From: Pseudomonas sp. NC02
Lineage (GTDB): Bacteria; Pseudomonadota; Gammaproteobacteria; Pseudomonadales; Pseudomonadaceae
NCBI RefSeq assembly: GCF_002874965.1
Contig: NZ_CP025624.1
Coordinates: 6,014,001-6,078,000, forward strand
DNA: 64,000 nucleotides
Direction of reading: 5' to 3'
The notes under the pieces were generated by a model, which ran no database searches, was not told where the DNA came from, and saw only the letters and a list, made by a program, of their open reading frames with translations. Within the stretch, counting starts at the first letter, position 1. Every line of letters begins with the position of its first letter. This document shows, one piece after another, positions 45,547-55,189 of this stretch. The position numbers were made by a program, and so were the translations under genes.

Positions 45547-46344
45547 ATGAATATCTACAGCTCTCGCCCCGTTGTCCTCTGTCTCTCCGGCCATGATCCC
45601 AGTGGTGGCGCCGGCTTGCAGGCAGATATCGAAGCCCTGCTCGCCCAGGGCTGTCATGCGGCCCCGGCCGTCACCGCGCTGACTGTGCAGAACACCGTCA
45701 ACGTCAGCGATTTCCGCGTGCTGGATCGCGAGTGGGTGCTGGCCCAGGCCAACGCCGTGCTCGGTGACTCCGAAGTGGCCGCGGTGAAACTGGGCATGCT
45801 CGGTTCCCTGGAGATGGTCGACACCGTGGTCGAACTGCTCAAGGCGCACCCGCATTTGCCGGTGGTCTGCGACCCGGTGCTGCGCGCCGGCGGCGGCGGC
45901 AGCCTGGGCAAGGACGAGGTCGGCTACGCCATGCGCGAGCGGCTGTTGCCGCTGTCGTTGATCGCCACCCCCAACCTGCCTGAAGCGCGCATCCTCGCCG
46001 AATTGCCCGAGGGCACGGCGGACGAATGCGCAGCGAAACTGCTGCCGTTCATCAAGCACCTGCTGATCACCGGCGGCCATGGCGACGAGCACGAAGTGCA
46101 CAACCGCCTCTACAGCCGCGACGGCACGCACCAGACCTTTACCTGCCAGCGCCTGCCCGGCAGCTATCACGGTTCGGGCTGCACCCTGGCCAGCGCGCTG
46201 GCCGGTCGGTTGGCACAAGGCGAAGGGTTGGTCAGCGCGGTGCAATCAGCCCTCAACTACACTTGGCGCACCCTGCGTGACGCTGAACAACTCGGCCAGG
46301 GGCAATTCGTGCCTCGTCGTCTGCCGTTGGATTTCTGCTCGTAA
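45547..46344 (+). CDS. thiD: Hydroxymethylpyrimidine/phosphomethylpyrimidine kinase
   Basis: The 265-residue enzyme phosphorylates hydroxymethylpyrimidine twice to the pyrophosphate used for thiamine. Ribokinase-like motifs: LSGHDPSGGAGLQADIEALLAQG (N-terminal ATP/substrate), VVCDPVLRAGGGGSL, and GSYHGSGCTLASALAGRLAQG (anion hole and catalytic region). ATG 45547 (MNIYSSRP) is preferred to the upstream GTG. It begins the thiD-thiE-hemL run, with 18 bases to thiE. Confidence 0.95.
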   Translation: MNIYSSRPVVLCLSGHDPSGGAGLQADIEALLAQGCHAAPAVTALTVQNTVNVSDFRVLDREWVLAQANAVLGDSEVAAVKLGMLGSLEMVDTVVELLKAHPHLPVVCDPVLRAGGGGSLGKDEVGYAMRERLLPLSLIATPNLPEARILAELPEGTADECAAKLLPFIKHLLITGGHGDEHEVHNRLYSRDGTHQTFTCQRLPGSYHGSGCTLASALAGRLAQGEGLVSAVQSALNYTWRTLRDAEQLGQGQFVPRRLPLDFCS

Positions 46345-46362
46345 CACCAAGAGGCCTGCCCG

Positions 46363-46986
46363 ATGAAACTACGTGGCCTTTATGCCATTACCGACAGTCA
46401 ACTGTTGGCCGGCAAGTTCCTGGCCTACGTCGAAGCGGCGTTGGACGGTGGCGTGACCCTGCTGCAATACCGCGATAAAAGCAGCGACGAAGCGCGCCGC
46501 CTGCGGGAAGCCGAAAAACTGCGGGAGCTGTGCTCGCGCTACAAGACCCAACTGATCATCAACGATGACGCCGAACTGGCCGCACGCCTCGGCGTCGGCG
46601 TGCACCTGGGCCAGACCGACGGCCCGCTGACCCCGGCCCGTGCGCTGCTCGGTTCCAAGGCGATCATCGGCTCCACCTGCCACAGCCAGATCGAACTGGC
46701 CGAGCAGGCTGCCCGCGAAGGTGCCAGTTATGTCGCCTTCGGCCGCTTCTTCAATTCCAACACCAAGCCCGGCGCGCCGGCAGCCACCGTTGAACTGCTG
46801 GCCCAGGCGCGCGCGCGGTTGCACCTGCCGATCTGCGTGATCGGCGGCATCACCCTGGAAAATGCCAAACCGCTGGTGGCCCACGGTGCCGACTTGCTGG
46901 CAGTGGTCCACGGCCTGTTTGGTGCCGACAGCCCCCAGGAAGTCACGCGCCGCGCCCGCGCTTTCAACGATCTTCTAAAATCTTGA
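46363..46986 (+). CDS. thiE: Thiamine-phosphate synthase
   Basis: The 207-residue TIM-barrel enzyme couples the pyrimidine pyrophosphate and thiazole phosphate to thiamine phosphate. Motifs seen are [74 protein letters not shown] and [16 protein letters not shown] site precedes ATG. It follows thiD by 18 bases, and hemL starts 17 bases after its stop, so the three are likely one operon. Confidence 0.96.
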   Translation: MKLRGLYAITDSQLLAGKFLAYVEAALDGGVTLLQYRDKSSDEARRLREAEKLRELCSRYKTQLIINDDAELAARLGVGVHLGQTDGPLTPARALLGSKAIIGSTCHSQIELAEQAAREGASYVAFGRFFNSNTKPGAPAATVELLAQARARLHLPICVIGGITLENAKPLVAHGADLLAVVHGLFGADSPQEVTRRARAFNDLLKS

Positions 46987-47003
46987 ATTCAGAGAACATG
47001 ATC

Positions 47004-48287
47004 ATGTCCCGTTCCGAAACCCTGTTTGCCAATGCCCAGAAACACATCCCCGGCGGTGTGAACTCTCCCGTGCGAGCGTTCAAGAGCGTTGGCGGCACCC
47101 CACTGTTCTTCAAGCATGCCGAAGGCGCCTACGTCACCGACGAAGATGACAAGCGCTACGTCGACTACGTGGGTTCGTGGGGCCCGATGATCCTCGGCCA
47201 CAGCCATCCGGAAGTACTGGACGCAGTGCGCCAGCAGCTGCAACACGGCCTTTCCTATGGCGCACCGACCGCCATGGAAACCGAGATGGCTGACCTGGTG
47301 TGCTCCATCGTGCCCTCCATGGAGATGGTGCGGATGGTCAGCTCCGGCACCGAAGCCACCATGAGCGCGATTCGCCTGGCCCGTGGGTTTACCGGCCGCG
47401 ACAGCATCATCAAGTTCGAAGGCTGCTACCACGGCCACTCCGACAGCCTGCTGGTCAAGGCCGGTTCCGGTGCGCTGACCCAGGGCGTACCGAGCTCCGC
47501 CGGGGTGCCGGCCGCGTTTGCCAAACACACCCTGACCCTGCCGTTCAACGACATCGCTGCCGTCGAGCAGATGCTCAACGAAGTCGGCCAGGAAGTGGCG
47601 TGCATCATCGTCGAGCCGGTGGCCGGCAACATGAACTGCGTGCCGCCGGCGCCGGGCTTCCTGGAAGGCCTGCGGGAACAGTGCGACAAGCACGGCGTGG
47701 TGCTGATTTTTGATGAAGTGATGACCGGCTTCCGCGTTGCCCTCGGCGGCGCCCAGGCTTACTACGGCGTCACGCCGGACCTGAGCACCTTCGGCAAGAT
47801 CATCGGCGGCGGCATGCCGGTGGGCTGCTTCGGCGGCAAGCGCGAAATCATGCAACACATCGCGCCGCTGGGCCCGGTGTACCAGGCAGGCACCCTGTCG
47901 GGTAACCCGCTGGCCATGGCCGCCGGCCTGACCACCCTGCGCCTGATCAGCCGCCCGGGCTTCCACGCCGAGCTGACCGACTACACCACTCGCCTGCTGG
48001 ACGGCCTGCAACAGCGCGCCGATGCGGCCGGCATTCCGTTCGTGACCACCCAGGCGGGCGGCATGTTCGGCCTGTACTTCAGCGGCGCTGACGACATCGT
48101 CACCTTCGACGACGTGATGGGCAGCGATGCCGACCTGTTCAAGCGCTTCTTCCATCTGATGCTGGAAGGTGGCGTGTACCTCGCCCCGAGCGCTTTTGAA
48201 GCCGGCTTCACCTCGATCGCCCATGGTGATGCCGAGCTGAAACTGACCCTCGATGCCGCCGAGCGCGCCTTCGCCGCCTTGAAATAA
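47004..48287 (+). CDS. hemL: Glutamate-1-semialdehyde 2,1-aminomutase
   Basis: The 427-residue PLP enzyme makes 5-aminolevulinate for heme. Seen are [61 protein letters not shown] and [17 protein letters not shown] with the PLP Lys. Start at ATG 47004 ([12 protein letters not shown]) gives the usual length; AGAGAA precedes it. Heme synthesis next to a Gac-pathway gene is a conserved order, not functional coupling. A hairpin terminator follows its stop. Confidence 0.97.
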   Translation: MSRSETLFANAQKHIPGGVNSPVRAFKSVGGTPLFFKHAEGAYVTDEDDKRYVDYVGSWGPMILGHSHPEVLDAVRQQLQHGLSYGAPTAMETEMADLVCSIVPSMEMVRMVSSGTEATMSAIRLARGFTGRDSIIKFEGCYHGHSDSLLVKAGSGALTQGVPSSAGVPAAFAKHTLTLPFNDIAAVEQMLNEVGQEVACIIVEPVAGNMNCVPPAPGFLEGLREQCDKHGVVLIFDEVMTGFRVALGGAQAYYGVTPDLSTFGKIIGGGMPVGCFGGKREIMQHIAPLGPVYQAGTLSGNPLAMAAGLTTLRLISRPGFHAELTDYTTRLLDGLQQRADAAGIPFVTTQAGGMFGLYFSGADDIVTFDDVMGSDADLFKRFFHLMLEGGVYLAPSAFEAGFTSIAHGDAELKLTLDAAERAFAALK

Positions 48288-48296
48288 GCGGCGCAA

Positions 48297-48329
48297 AAAT
48301 CCGACGTCGCCCCTGGCGGCGTCAGATTT
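48297..48329 (+). terminator. Probable terminator of hemL
   Basis: AAATC-c-GACG-t-CGCC pairs with GGCG-g-CGTC-a-GATTT around CCT: a 14-position stem with one mismatch and one U-G pair, starting nine bases after the hemL stop and followed by a weak GCTACTTTGCTT. Confidence 0.7.
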
Positions 48330-48512
48330 GCTACTTTGCTTACAGGCATTTCCGTCTTTTTTCGAGAATTCACCTGCAATCCGGCAGATAACTTGCCCAC
48401 GCAGCAGAAAAACGAGTAAAGACTTTGTAAGCAGGTGCCTGCTTATTTCATAATGCGCGCTTATTGGATCCCCCCGTGGGTCCCGCGCCCCGTCAGAGGT
48501 AAGTCGATTCCC

Positions 48513-49067
48513 ATGAAACGCACCGGCCGCACCCTGGTTCTGGGCTGCCTGTTGCTCCTTCAGCCGCTGCTGGCGTTTGCCCAGGCAGGCGGCAACTCGT
48601 TGTTAATCCCAGCGATGGGTCGTTGCACCCTCAATACCCAGCCGGAAAGCCAGGCCGAAGCCCTGAGCGCGTGCCAGAAACAGGCCGACGGTGGGGATGC
48701 GCAGGCGCAATACGAGTTGGGCGAGTACTTCTACGACAGTAAAAACCCCGCACGCGACCTCAACAAAGCCTTGAGCTACTTCGAGAAAGCCTCGTTGCAG
48801 GGCCACGCCCAGGCGCAATTCCAGCTGGGCACCATGTTTTTCCACGGCGAAGGCGTACCGGCCAATAACGTCCAGGCGTACATCGTGCTGAAAATGGCGG
48901 CGGTGAACGGCGCCGAAGATGCACTGGACACGGCCGACGAAGTGGCCGAACACATGCAGCGCGACGAACTGGAAGTGGCTACCCAAGTGCTGGGACAGAT
49001 TTTCCGCAACTACCTGCAGGAACTGCAGAGCGCAGATGGCAGCTCGCCGTTTTCGCCGCTGCCCTGA
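48513..49067 (+). CDS. Exported Sel1-repeat protein
   Basis: The 184-residue protein has a signal peptide (MKRTGRTLVLGCLLLLQPLLAFAQAG) and two Sel1-like TPR repeats at about residues 55-125: DAQAQYELGEYFYDSKNPARDLNKALSYFEKASLQGHAQAQFQLGTMFFHGEGVPANNVQAYIVLKMAAVNG. The C-terminus is helical (AEHMQRDELEVATQVL). Sel1 proteins bind partner proteins in the periplasm; no partner can be named. ATG 48513 is chosen because the signal peptide starts there. Confidence 0.88.
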   Translation: MKRTGRTLVLGCLLLLQPLLAFAQAGGNSLLIPAMGRCTLNTQPESQAEALSACQKQADGGDAQAQYELGEYFYDSKNPARDLNKALSYFEKASLQGHAQAQFQLGTMFFHGEGVPANNVQAYIVLKMAAVNGAEDALDTADEVAEHMQRDELEVATQVLGQIFRNYLQELQSADGSSPFSPLP

Positions 49068-49091
49068 GTTTTGTAGCGCCTTTACTACCGC

Positions 49092-49176
49092 CTTCGCGAG
49101 CAAGCCCGCTCCCACATTCGACTGTATTCCAAAGGTGGAACTCGGTCGAATGTGAGAGCGGGCTTGCTCGCGAAGG
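49092..49176. repeat. REP pair in outward (tail-out) order
   Basis: Arms are swapped relative to the other REPINs: TTCGCGAGCAAGCCCGCTCCCAC (49093-49115) comes first, then TGAGAGCGGGCTTGCTCGCGAA (49153-49174). The variable 36-base region between is ATTCGACTGTATTCC...GTCGAAT, itself paired. The second arm has GTGAGAG instead of GTGGGAG. Sits after the Sel1 gene, before the DUF1820 stop. Confidence 0.88.
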
Positions 49177-49196
49177 GGTCGGCGCGGTCTTAAGCC

Positions 49197-49523
49197 TTAC
49201 TTCTCAGGCATCGGCATCGGAAACGGCATGACATTGCTCATGCCCCGGGCCTCGCTGATTTTCGGCGTGCCCAGGCGCTCGACTTCGTCGATGCGCACGA
49301 TCGAATGCATCGGCACAAAACTGCGCACCACGCCTTCGAACTGAGCCTTGAGTTTTTCCTCGCCCGGGTCGACGACCAGCTGTGTGCGCTCGCCAAAGAC
49401 GAACTCTTCCACTTCCAGGAAGCCCCACAGATCACTTTGATAGATCTGCTTGGCGTACATTTCGAACACCTGGCCCTGGTTAAGGAAAATCACCTTGTAG
49501 ATTGGAGCTTCACGTTTGGTCAT
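49197..49523 (-). CDS. DUF1820 family protein
   Basis: The 108-residue cytoplasmic protein reads MTKREAPIYKVIFLNQGQVFEMYAKQIYQSDLWGFLEVEEFVFGERTQLVVDPGEEKLKAQFEGVVRSFVPMHSIVRIDEVERLG, the whole DUF1820 signature. A short polar tail of PMPMPEK type ends it. Function unknown, though the family is widespread in gammaproteobacteria next to miaB. It is divergent to miaB by 132 bases. Confidence 0.9.
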   Translation of the reverse strand: MTKREAPIYKVIFLNQGQVFEMYAKQIYQSDLWGFLEVEEFVFGERTQLVVDPGEEKLKAQFEGVVRSFVPMHSIVRIDEVERLGTPKISEARGMSNVMPFPMPMPEK

Positions 49524-49655
49524 GGTGGGCGGGTAACACATCGGGGGATTTAAAAGAGGGCGCGAACTATAGCATGGCGTCCGATGCACAGTGCTAGGAA
49601 CCTATCGGCATGCCCCCTATAATGCGCGGTTCTTTACCACCAGTTGACGATCCCC

Positions 49656-50981
49656 ATGGCCAAGAAGCTTTACATCGAAACCCACGGTTGCCAGATGAAC
49701 GAGTACGACAGCTCGCGCATGGTCGATCTGCTGGGTGAACATCAGGCCCTGGAAGTCACCGCTCGCGCTGAAGACGCCGACGTGATCCTGCTCAATACCT
49801 GCTCGATCCGCGAGCGGGCCCAGGACCGGGTCTACTCGCAGCTGGGCCGCTGGCGTGAACTGAAACTGGCCAACCCGGACATGGTGATCGCCGTCGGCGG
49901 TTGCGTGGCCAGCCAGGAAGGCGCCGCCATTCGTGACCGCGCACCGTACGTCGACGTGGTCTTCGGCCCGCAGACCCTGCACCGCCTGCCGGAAATGATC
50001 GACGCCGCGCGCATCACCAAGCTGCCGCAAGTCGACGTCTCGTTCCCGGAAATCGAAAAATTCGACCATTTGCCCGAGCCGCGCATCGACGGCCCAAGCG
50101 CTTATGTGTCGGTAATGGAAGGCTGCAGCAAGTACTGCACCTTCTGCGTGGTGCCATACACCCGCGGCGAAGAAGTCAGCCGCCCGTTCGACGACGTGCT
50201 GGCAGAGATCATTCACTTGGCCGAGAACGGCGTGCGTGAAGTGACCCTGCTGGGGCAGAACGTCAACGGCTACCGTGGCCAGACCCACGACGGGCGCCTG
50301 GCGGACCTCGCAGAGTTGATCCGCGTAGTGGCTGCCGTCGACGGGATCGAGCGGATTCGCTACACCACCTCGCACCCGCTGGAGTTCTCCGACAGCCTGA
50401 TCCAGGCCCACGCTGAAGTGCCGGAGCTGGTCAAGCACCTGCACTTGCCGGTGCAATCGGGCTCGGACCGCATTCTCTCGGCCATGAAGCGCAACCACAC
50501 CGCCCTGGAATACAAATCCAAATTGCGCAAATTGCGTGCGGCGGTGCCGGGGATCTGCATCAGCTCGGACTTTATCGTCGGCTTCCCAGGGGAAACCGAG
50601 AAAGACTTCCAGCAGACCATGAAGTTGATCGAAGACGTAGGCTTCGACTTCTCCTACTCCTTCGTCTACAGCCAGCGCCCGGGCACTCCGGCGGCTGACC
50701 TGCTCGACGAAACCCCGGAAGCGTTGAAGAAGGAGCGTTTGAACGCCCTGCAACATCGCCTCAACCAGCAGGGTTTCGAGATCAGCCGACAGATGGTGGG
50801 CTCGACCCAGCGCATCCTGGTGACCGACTACTCGAAAAAAGACCCTGGCGAATTGCAGGGCCGGACCGAGAACAACCGGATCGTCAACTTCCGCTGTGAT
50901 AATCCGACGCTGATCGGGCAGTTCGCCGACGTGCACATCGACGCGGCACAACCGCACTCGCTGCGCGGTTCGCTGGTGTAA
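49656..50981 (+). CDS. miaB: tRNA-2-methylthio-N6-dimethylallyladenosine synthase
   Basis: The 441-residue radical-SAM enzyme adds the methylthio group to i6A37 of tRNA. The N-terminal methylthiotransferase domain has cysteines in [22 protein letters not shown] and GGCVASQEG for the auxiliary 4Fe-4S cluster. The radical SAM motif is [15 protein letters not shown], and a TRAM domain at the end ([16 protein letters not shown]...NRIVNF) binds RNA. ATG 49656 ([12 protein letters not shown]) is the family start. Confidence 0.97.
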   Translation: MAKKLYIETHGCQMNEYDSSRMVDLLGEHQALEVTARAEDADVILLNTCSIRERAQDRVYSQLGRWRELKLANPDMVIAVGGCVASQEGAAIRDRAPYVDVVFGPQTLHRLPEMIDAARITKLPQVDVSFPEIEKFDHLPEPRIDGPSAYVSVMEGCSKYCTFCVVPYTRGEEVSRPFDDVLAEIIHLAENGVREVTLLGQNVNGYRGQTHDGRLADLAELIRVVAAVDGIERIRYTTSHPLEFSDSLIQAHAEVPELVKHLHLPVQSGSDRILSAMKRNHTALEYKSKLRKLRAAVPGICISSDFIVGFPGETEKDFQQTMKLIEDVGFDFSYSFVYSQRPGTPAADLLDETPEALKKERLNALQHRLNQQGFEISRQMVGSTQRILVTDYSKKDPGELQGRTENNRIVNFRCDNPTLIGQFADVHIDAAQPHSLRGSLV

Positions 50982-51007
50982 CAATAATTCGGCCACCGGG
51001 AACCAAT

Positions 51008-51095
51008 GTGGGAGCGGGCTTGCTCGCGAAGGCGGTGTATCAGGCAACGAACAGGCTGACTGCCCCATCGCATTCGCGAGCAAGCCCGCTCCCAC
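51008..51095. repeat. REPIN (inverted REP doublet)
   Basis: Standard facing arms, spacer AGGCGGTGTATCAGGCAACGAACAGGCTGACTGCCCCATCGCAT. Between miaB and ybeZ. Confidence 0.92.
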
Positions 51096-51199
51096 ATTAG
51101 AACGGTGCCAGCTTCGGGATATATAAGTGCTTTCGCACGCAGCCTGCTGGCGTTATCCTTGATTTCATCTTAATTGCCCCAGGGCGGCTAAAAACGACC

Positions 51200-52201
51200 T
51201 TGAACGCACCCATAGAACCACATCGTTTTCTCCTCGAGCCCTTTGAGGCTCGCCGTTTCGCCAATCTGTGCGGACAGTTCGACGAGCACCTGCGCCTGAT
51301 CGAACAACGCCTGAGCATCGAGATCCGCAACCGCGGCAATCAATTCGAGCTGATTGGTGAACCCCAGCACACCACCTCGGCAGAAAACCTTCTGCGCCGC
51401 CTCTACCGGGAAACCAAAGGTAGCGAGCTGTCGCCGGAAACGGTGCACCTGTACCTGCAGGAATCCGCCGTGGAGGACCTGGCCAACAACCCGGTAGCCG
51501 AAGCCAGCGTCGCGTTGCGCACCAAGAAAGGCATGATTCGCCCTCGCGGCTTGAACCAGCAGCGCTACGTCAAAGAGATCCTGGGCAACGACATCAACTT
51601 CGGCATCGGCCCTGCCGGTACCGGCAAGACCTACCTGGCCGTGGCCTGCGCGGTCGACGCCCTGGAGCGCGAGCAGGTGCGACGCATCCTGCTGGTGCGT
51701 CCGGCGGTGGAAGCCGGCGAGAAGCTGGGCTTTTTGCCCGGCGACCTGGCCCAGAAGATCGACCCGTACCTGCGCCCGCTCTACGACGCGCTCTACGAGA
51801 TGCTCGGCTTCGAATACGTGGCCAAGCTGATCGAGCGCCAGGTGATCGAGATCGCCCCGCTGGCCTACATGCGTGGCCGTACGCTGAACAACAGCTTCAT
51901 CATTCTCGACGAAAGCCAGAACACCACCGTTGAACAGATGAAGATGTTCCTGACCCGGATCGGTTTCGGCTCCACCGCCGTGATCACCGGCGACGTCACC
52001 CAGGTCGACCTGCCCAAAGGCACCAAGTCGGGCCTGGCCCAGGTGATCGACGTACTCAAGGACGTGCCGGGGATCAGCTTCACGCACTTCATGCCCAAAG
52101 ACGTGGTACGTCACCCGTTGGTGCAGCGCATTGTCGAAGCCTACGAGCGCTTCGAACACCGCGACGACCAACCGGCCAAGGACACTCGCCGCGATGCTTG
52201 A
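51200..52201 (+). CDS. ybeZ: PhoH-like ATPase YbeZ
   Basis: The 333-residue protein has an N-terminal KH-like region and a P-loop ATPase domain with [13 protein letters not shown] (Walker A, near residue 135), [16 protein letters not shown] and [11 protein letters not shown] (Walker B). YbeZ works with the endoribonuclease YbeY in rRNA processing. The start is TTG 51200 (reads [10 protein letters not shown]); this is the family's usual start in pseudomonads, as no good ATG is near. Its end overlaps the start of ybeY by eight bases. Confidence 0.94.
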   Translation: MNAPIEPHRFLLEPFEARRFANLCGQFDEHLRLIEQRLSIEIRNRGNQFELIGEPQHTTSAENLLRRLYRETKGSELSPETVHLYLQESAVEDLANNPVAEASVALRTKKGMIRPRGLNQQRYVKEILGNDINFGIGPAGTGKTYLAVACAVDALEREQVRRILLVRPAVEAGEKLGFLPGDLAQKIDPYLRPLYDALYEMLGFEYVAKLIERQVIEIAPLAYMRGRTLNNSFIILDESQNTTVEQMKMFLTRIGFGSTAVITGDVTQVDLPKGTKSGLAQVIDVLKDVPGISFTHFMPKDVVRHPLVQRIVEAYERFEHRDDQPAKDTRRDA

Positions 52202-52667
52202 GCTTGACCTGCAGCTGGCCACCGAAGCGCCCGCCCCCAGCGAAGAACAGTTCCGCCAGTGGTGCACCCTGGCCCTGCGCCAGCGCACCGCCGACTCGGA
52301 GCTGACCATTCGCCTGGTGGACGAGCCCGAAGGCCGTGAACTGAATCACACCTGGCGACAAAAAGACTACGCGACCAACGTGCTGTCGTTTCCCGCCGAC
52401 GTACCCGATGAGCTGCTGGATATCCCATTGCTGGGCGACCTGGTGATCTGCGTCGAAGTGGTCGAGCGTGAAGCAAAGGAACAGGGCAAGGAACTTGAGG
52501 CCCATTGGGCCCATCTAGTCATCCACGGCTGCTTGCATCTCTTGGGTTACGACCATATAGACGATGACGAAGCCGAAGAAATGGAAGCACTGGAACGAAC
52601 GTTGCTTGCAGAACTGGGTCATCGTGACCCGTATGCAGACGACGAAATTGCAACTACACCTAACTGA
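52194..52667 (+). CDS. ybeY: Endoribonuclease/16S rRNA maturation factor YbeY
   Basis: The 157-residue metalloprotein processes the 3' end of 16S rRNA. The zinc motif H-x3-H-x5-H is intact in [13 protein letters not shown], and [25 protein letters not shown] is the family signature. ATG 52194 overlaps ybeZ by eight bases, showing tight coupling. The acidic C-terminus ([12 protein letters not shown]) is normal for Pseudomonas members. Confidence 0.97.
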   Translation: MLELDLQLATEAPAPSEEQFRQWCTLALRQRTADSELTIRLVDEPEGRELNHTWRQKDYATNVLSFPADVPDELLDIPLLGDLVICVEVVEREAKEQGKELEAHWAHLVIHGCLHLLGYDHIDDDEAEEMEALERTLLAELGHRDPYADDEIATTPN

Positions 52668-52694
52668 AACAATAAAGGATTTAGAGTAATCGCT

Positions 52695-53534
52695 ATGAGC
52701 GAAGACCGATCGAGCAACGGGCAAAAGTCATGGCTGGGGAAACTCACCCAGGCCTTTGCCCACGAGCCGAAAAACCGCCAGGAGCTGCTGGAGCTGCTGC
52801 GCGAGGCGCATCAGAACAAGTTGCTGGACAGCGAAGCGCTGGCCATCGTCGAAGGCGCTATCCAGGTCGCTGACTTGCAAGTGCGGGACATCATGGTTCC
52901 GCGCTCGCAGATGGTCAGCATCAAGGCGACCCAGACCCCACGGGAATTCCTCCCGGCCGTCATCGATTCGGCGCACTCGCGCTACCCGGTGATCGGCGAA
53001 AGCCATGACGACGTCATGGGCGTCCTTCTGGCCAAGGACCTGCTGCCGCTGATCCTCAAGGAGAACGGCGACAGCTTCAACATCAAGGACCTGCTGCGTC
53101 CTGCCACTTTCGTCCCCGAATCCAAGCGCCTGAATGTGCTGTTGCGCGAATTTCGTGCGAACCACAATCACATGGCCATCGTGATTGACGAATACGGCGG
53201 TGTAGCGGGTTTGGTGACCATCGAAGACGTGCTGGAACAGATCGTCGGCGACATCGAAGACGAGCACGACGTCGAAGAAGACAGCTACATCAAGCCGCTG
53301 CCCAGCGGTGATTTCCTGGTCAAGGCCCTGACGCCGATCGAGAACTTCAACGAGTTCTTCGACAGCGAATTCTCCGACGATGAATTCGACACGGTTGGCG
53401 GCTTGGTGATGAGTGCGTTCGGGCACCTGCCCAAGCGTAACGAGACCACGGAAATCGGTGCCTATCGCTTCCGCATCCTGAATGCCGACAGCCGCCGTAT
53501 TCACTTGATCCGTTTGACACCTATTGCCCGCTAA
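52695..53534 (+). CDS. corC: CBS-domain protein CorC (HlyC/CorC family)
   Basis: The 279-residue cytoplasmic protein has two CBS domains at about residues 65-190 (VRDIMVPRSQMVSIKATQTPREFLPAVIDSAHSRYPV, then LNVLLREFRANHNHMAIVIDEYGGVAGLVTIEDVLEQIVGDIEDEHD) and a transporter-associated CorC_HlyC domain (FDTVGGLVMSAFGHLPKRNE). It is linked to Mg2+/Co2+ efflux. It lies between ybeY (27 bases) and lnt (eight bases) in one operon. Confidence 0.95.
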   Translation: MSEDRSSNGQKSWLGKLTQAFAHEPKNRQELLELLREAHQNKLLDSEALAIVEGAIQVADLQVRDIMVPRSQMVSIKATQTPREFLPAVIDSAHSRYPVIGESHDDVMGVLLAKDLLPLILKENGDSFNIKDLLRPATFVPESKRLNVLLREFRANHNHMAIVIDEYGGVAGLVTIEDVLEQIVGDIEDEHDVEEDSYIKPLPSGDFLVKALTPIENFNEFFDSEFSDDEFDTVGGLVMSAFGHLPKRNETTEIGAYRFRILNADSRRIHLIRLTPIAR

Positions 53535-53542
53535 GGACTGAC

Positions 53543-55066
53543 ATGCGCCGTATGATTGCACCCGGCTGGCCCGGTAACTTGCTGGCCGTGGTGGCCGGCG
53601 CCATCACCACCCTGGCGCTGGCGCCGTTCGACCTCTGGCCGTTTGCGCTGGTGGCGGCCGGGTTCTTTTATGCGGGATTGCGTGAACTGACACCGCGCCA
53701 GGCCTTGTGGCGCGGCTGGTGTTTCGGTTTCGGCCTGTTTGGCGCCGGTACCAGCTGGATCTACTACAGCATTCACCACTTCGGCGGCGCTTCGGTGCTG
53801 CTGGCGGGCATGCTGATGCTGGCGTTTACGGCGGCCATTGCCTGGTTCTTTGCCCTGCCCGCCTGGCTGTGGGCGCGCTGGCTGCGCCGCAACGAAGCGC
53901 CACTGGCCGATGCCCTGGCCTTCGCGGCCTTGTGGGTTGGCCAGGAAGCGTTTCGCGGCTGGTTCCTCACCGGTTTTCCATGGCTCTATTCCGGTTACAG
54001 CCAGCTCGACGGTCCTCTCACCGGCCTCGCGCCGCTGGGCGGGATGTGGCTGATATCCTTTGCCCTGGCGCTGACCGCCGCACTGATCTGCAACCTGCCG
54101 CGTCTGCTGGCGGCTAAGCGCAACCTGTTCATCGGTGCCGGCTTGCTGTTGTTGGTGGCGCCATGGGCCATCGGCCTGGCACTCAAGCATCATGCATGGA
54201 CCACCCCCGCCGGCGCGCCGCTGACCGTGGCAGCCGTCCAGGGCAACGTCGAACAAAGCATGAAGTGGGACCCCGAGCAGTTGAATGCGCAGCTCGCGCT
54301 GTACCGCGACATGAGCTTCAGCTCCAAGCCTGTCGACCTTCTGGTATGGCCGGAAACCGCCGTGCCGGTGCTCAAGGAATCCGTGGAGGGTTACCTGGGC
54401 ATGATGGGCAAGTTCGCCGCTGACCGGCACACTGCGCTGATCACCGGTGTACCGATCCGCCAGGAAGTGCATCACCACAAGCGCTTCTTCAACGGCATCA
54501 CGGTGGTGGGCGAAGGCGACGGCACCTACCTGAAGCAGAAGCTGGTGCCGTTTGGCGAGTACGTGCCGCTGCAGGACATGTTGCGCGGCTTGATCGCGTT
54601 CTTTGACCTGCCGATGTCGGACTTCGCCCGCGGGCCGTCCGACCAGGCTTTGCTGCAAGCCAAGGGCTATCAGATTGCGCCGTTCATTTGCTATGAAGTG
54701 GTGTACCCGGAGTTCGCCGCCGGCCTGTCGGCCCGCAGCGATTTGTTGCTGACCATCAGCAACGACACCTGGTTCGGCCGCTCCATCGGCCCGCTGCAAC
54801 ATTTGCAGATGGCCCAGATGCGCGCCCTGGAAGCCGGGCGCTGGATGATCCGCGCCACCAACAACGGCGTCACTGGCCTGATCAACCCGTACGGGCAGAT
54901 CACCGTGCAGATCCCGCAGTTTGAACGCGGGATTCTCTACGGCGAGGTCGTGCCGATGCACAACCTCACCCCGTACCTGGAATGGCGTTCGTGGCCGTTG
55001 ATCATCCTGTGCCTTGGCCTGTTTGGCTGGGCGCTGTTGGCGGGCCGGATGTCGAAAACGGTTTAA
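53543..55066 (+). CDS. lnt: Apolipoprotein N-acyltransferase
   Basis: The 507-residue inner-membrane enzyme adds the third acyl chain to lipoproteins. Six to eight helices at residues 8-205 and one at the end frame a periplasmic nitrilase domain with the catalytic triad: Glu in WPETAVPVL, Lys in KQKLVPFGEYVP and Cys in APFICYEVVYPE. All three are in place. Follows corC by eight bases. Operon ybeZ-ybeY-corC-lnt is the standard order. Confidence 0.97.
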   Translation: MRRMIAPGWPGNLLAVVAGAITTLALAPFDLWPFALVAAGFFYAGLRELTPRQALWRGWCFGFGLFGAGTSWIYYSIHHFGGASVLLAGMLMLAFTAAIAWFFALPAWLWARWLRRNEAPLADALAFAALWVGQEAFRGWFLTGFPWLYSGYSQLDGPLTGLAPLGGMWLISFALALTAALICNLPRLLAAKRNLFIGAGLLLLVAPWAIGLALKHHAWTTPAGAPLTVAAVQGNVEQSMKWDPEQLNAQLALYRDMSFSSKPVDLLVWPETAVPVLKESVEGYLGMMGKFAADRHTALITGVPIRQEVHHHKRFFNGITVVGEGDGTYLKQKLVPFGEYVPLQDMLRGLIAFFDLPMSDFARGPSDQALLQAKGYQIAPFICYEVVYPEFAAGLSARSDLLLTISNDTWFGRSIGPLQHLQMAQMRALEAGRWMIRATNNGVTGLINPYGQITVQIPQFERGILYGEVVPMHNLTPYLEWRSWPLIILCLGLFGWALLAGRMSKTV

Positions 55067-55087
55067 AAGAAATACTCGGACGACAAT

Positions 55088-55174
55088 GTGGGAGCGGGCT
55101 TGCTCGCGAATGCGATCTGTCAGTTAAAGCACCAGTGACTGACACACTGTATTCGCGAGCAAGCCCGCTCCCAC
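55088..55174. repeat. REPIN (inverted REP doublet)
   Basis: Standard facing arms with spacer TGCGATCTGTCAGTTAAAGCACCAGTGACTGACACACTGTAT. After lnt, before the converging ydcF-like gene. Confidence 0.92.
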
Positions 55175-55189
55175 ATTTGCCCTGCGGTA

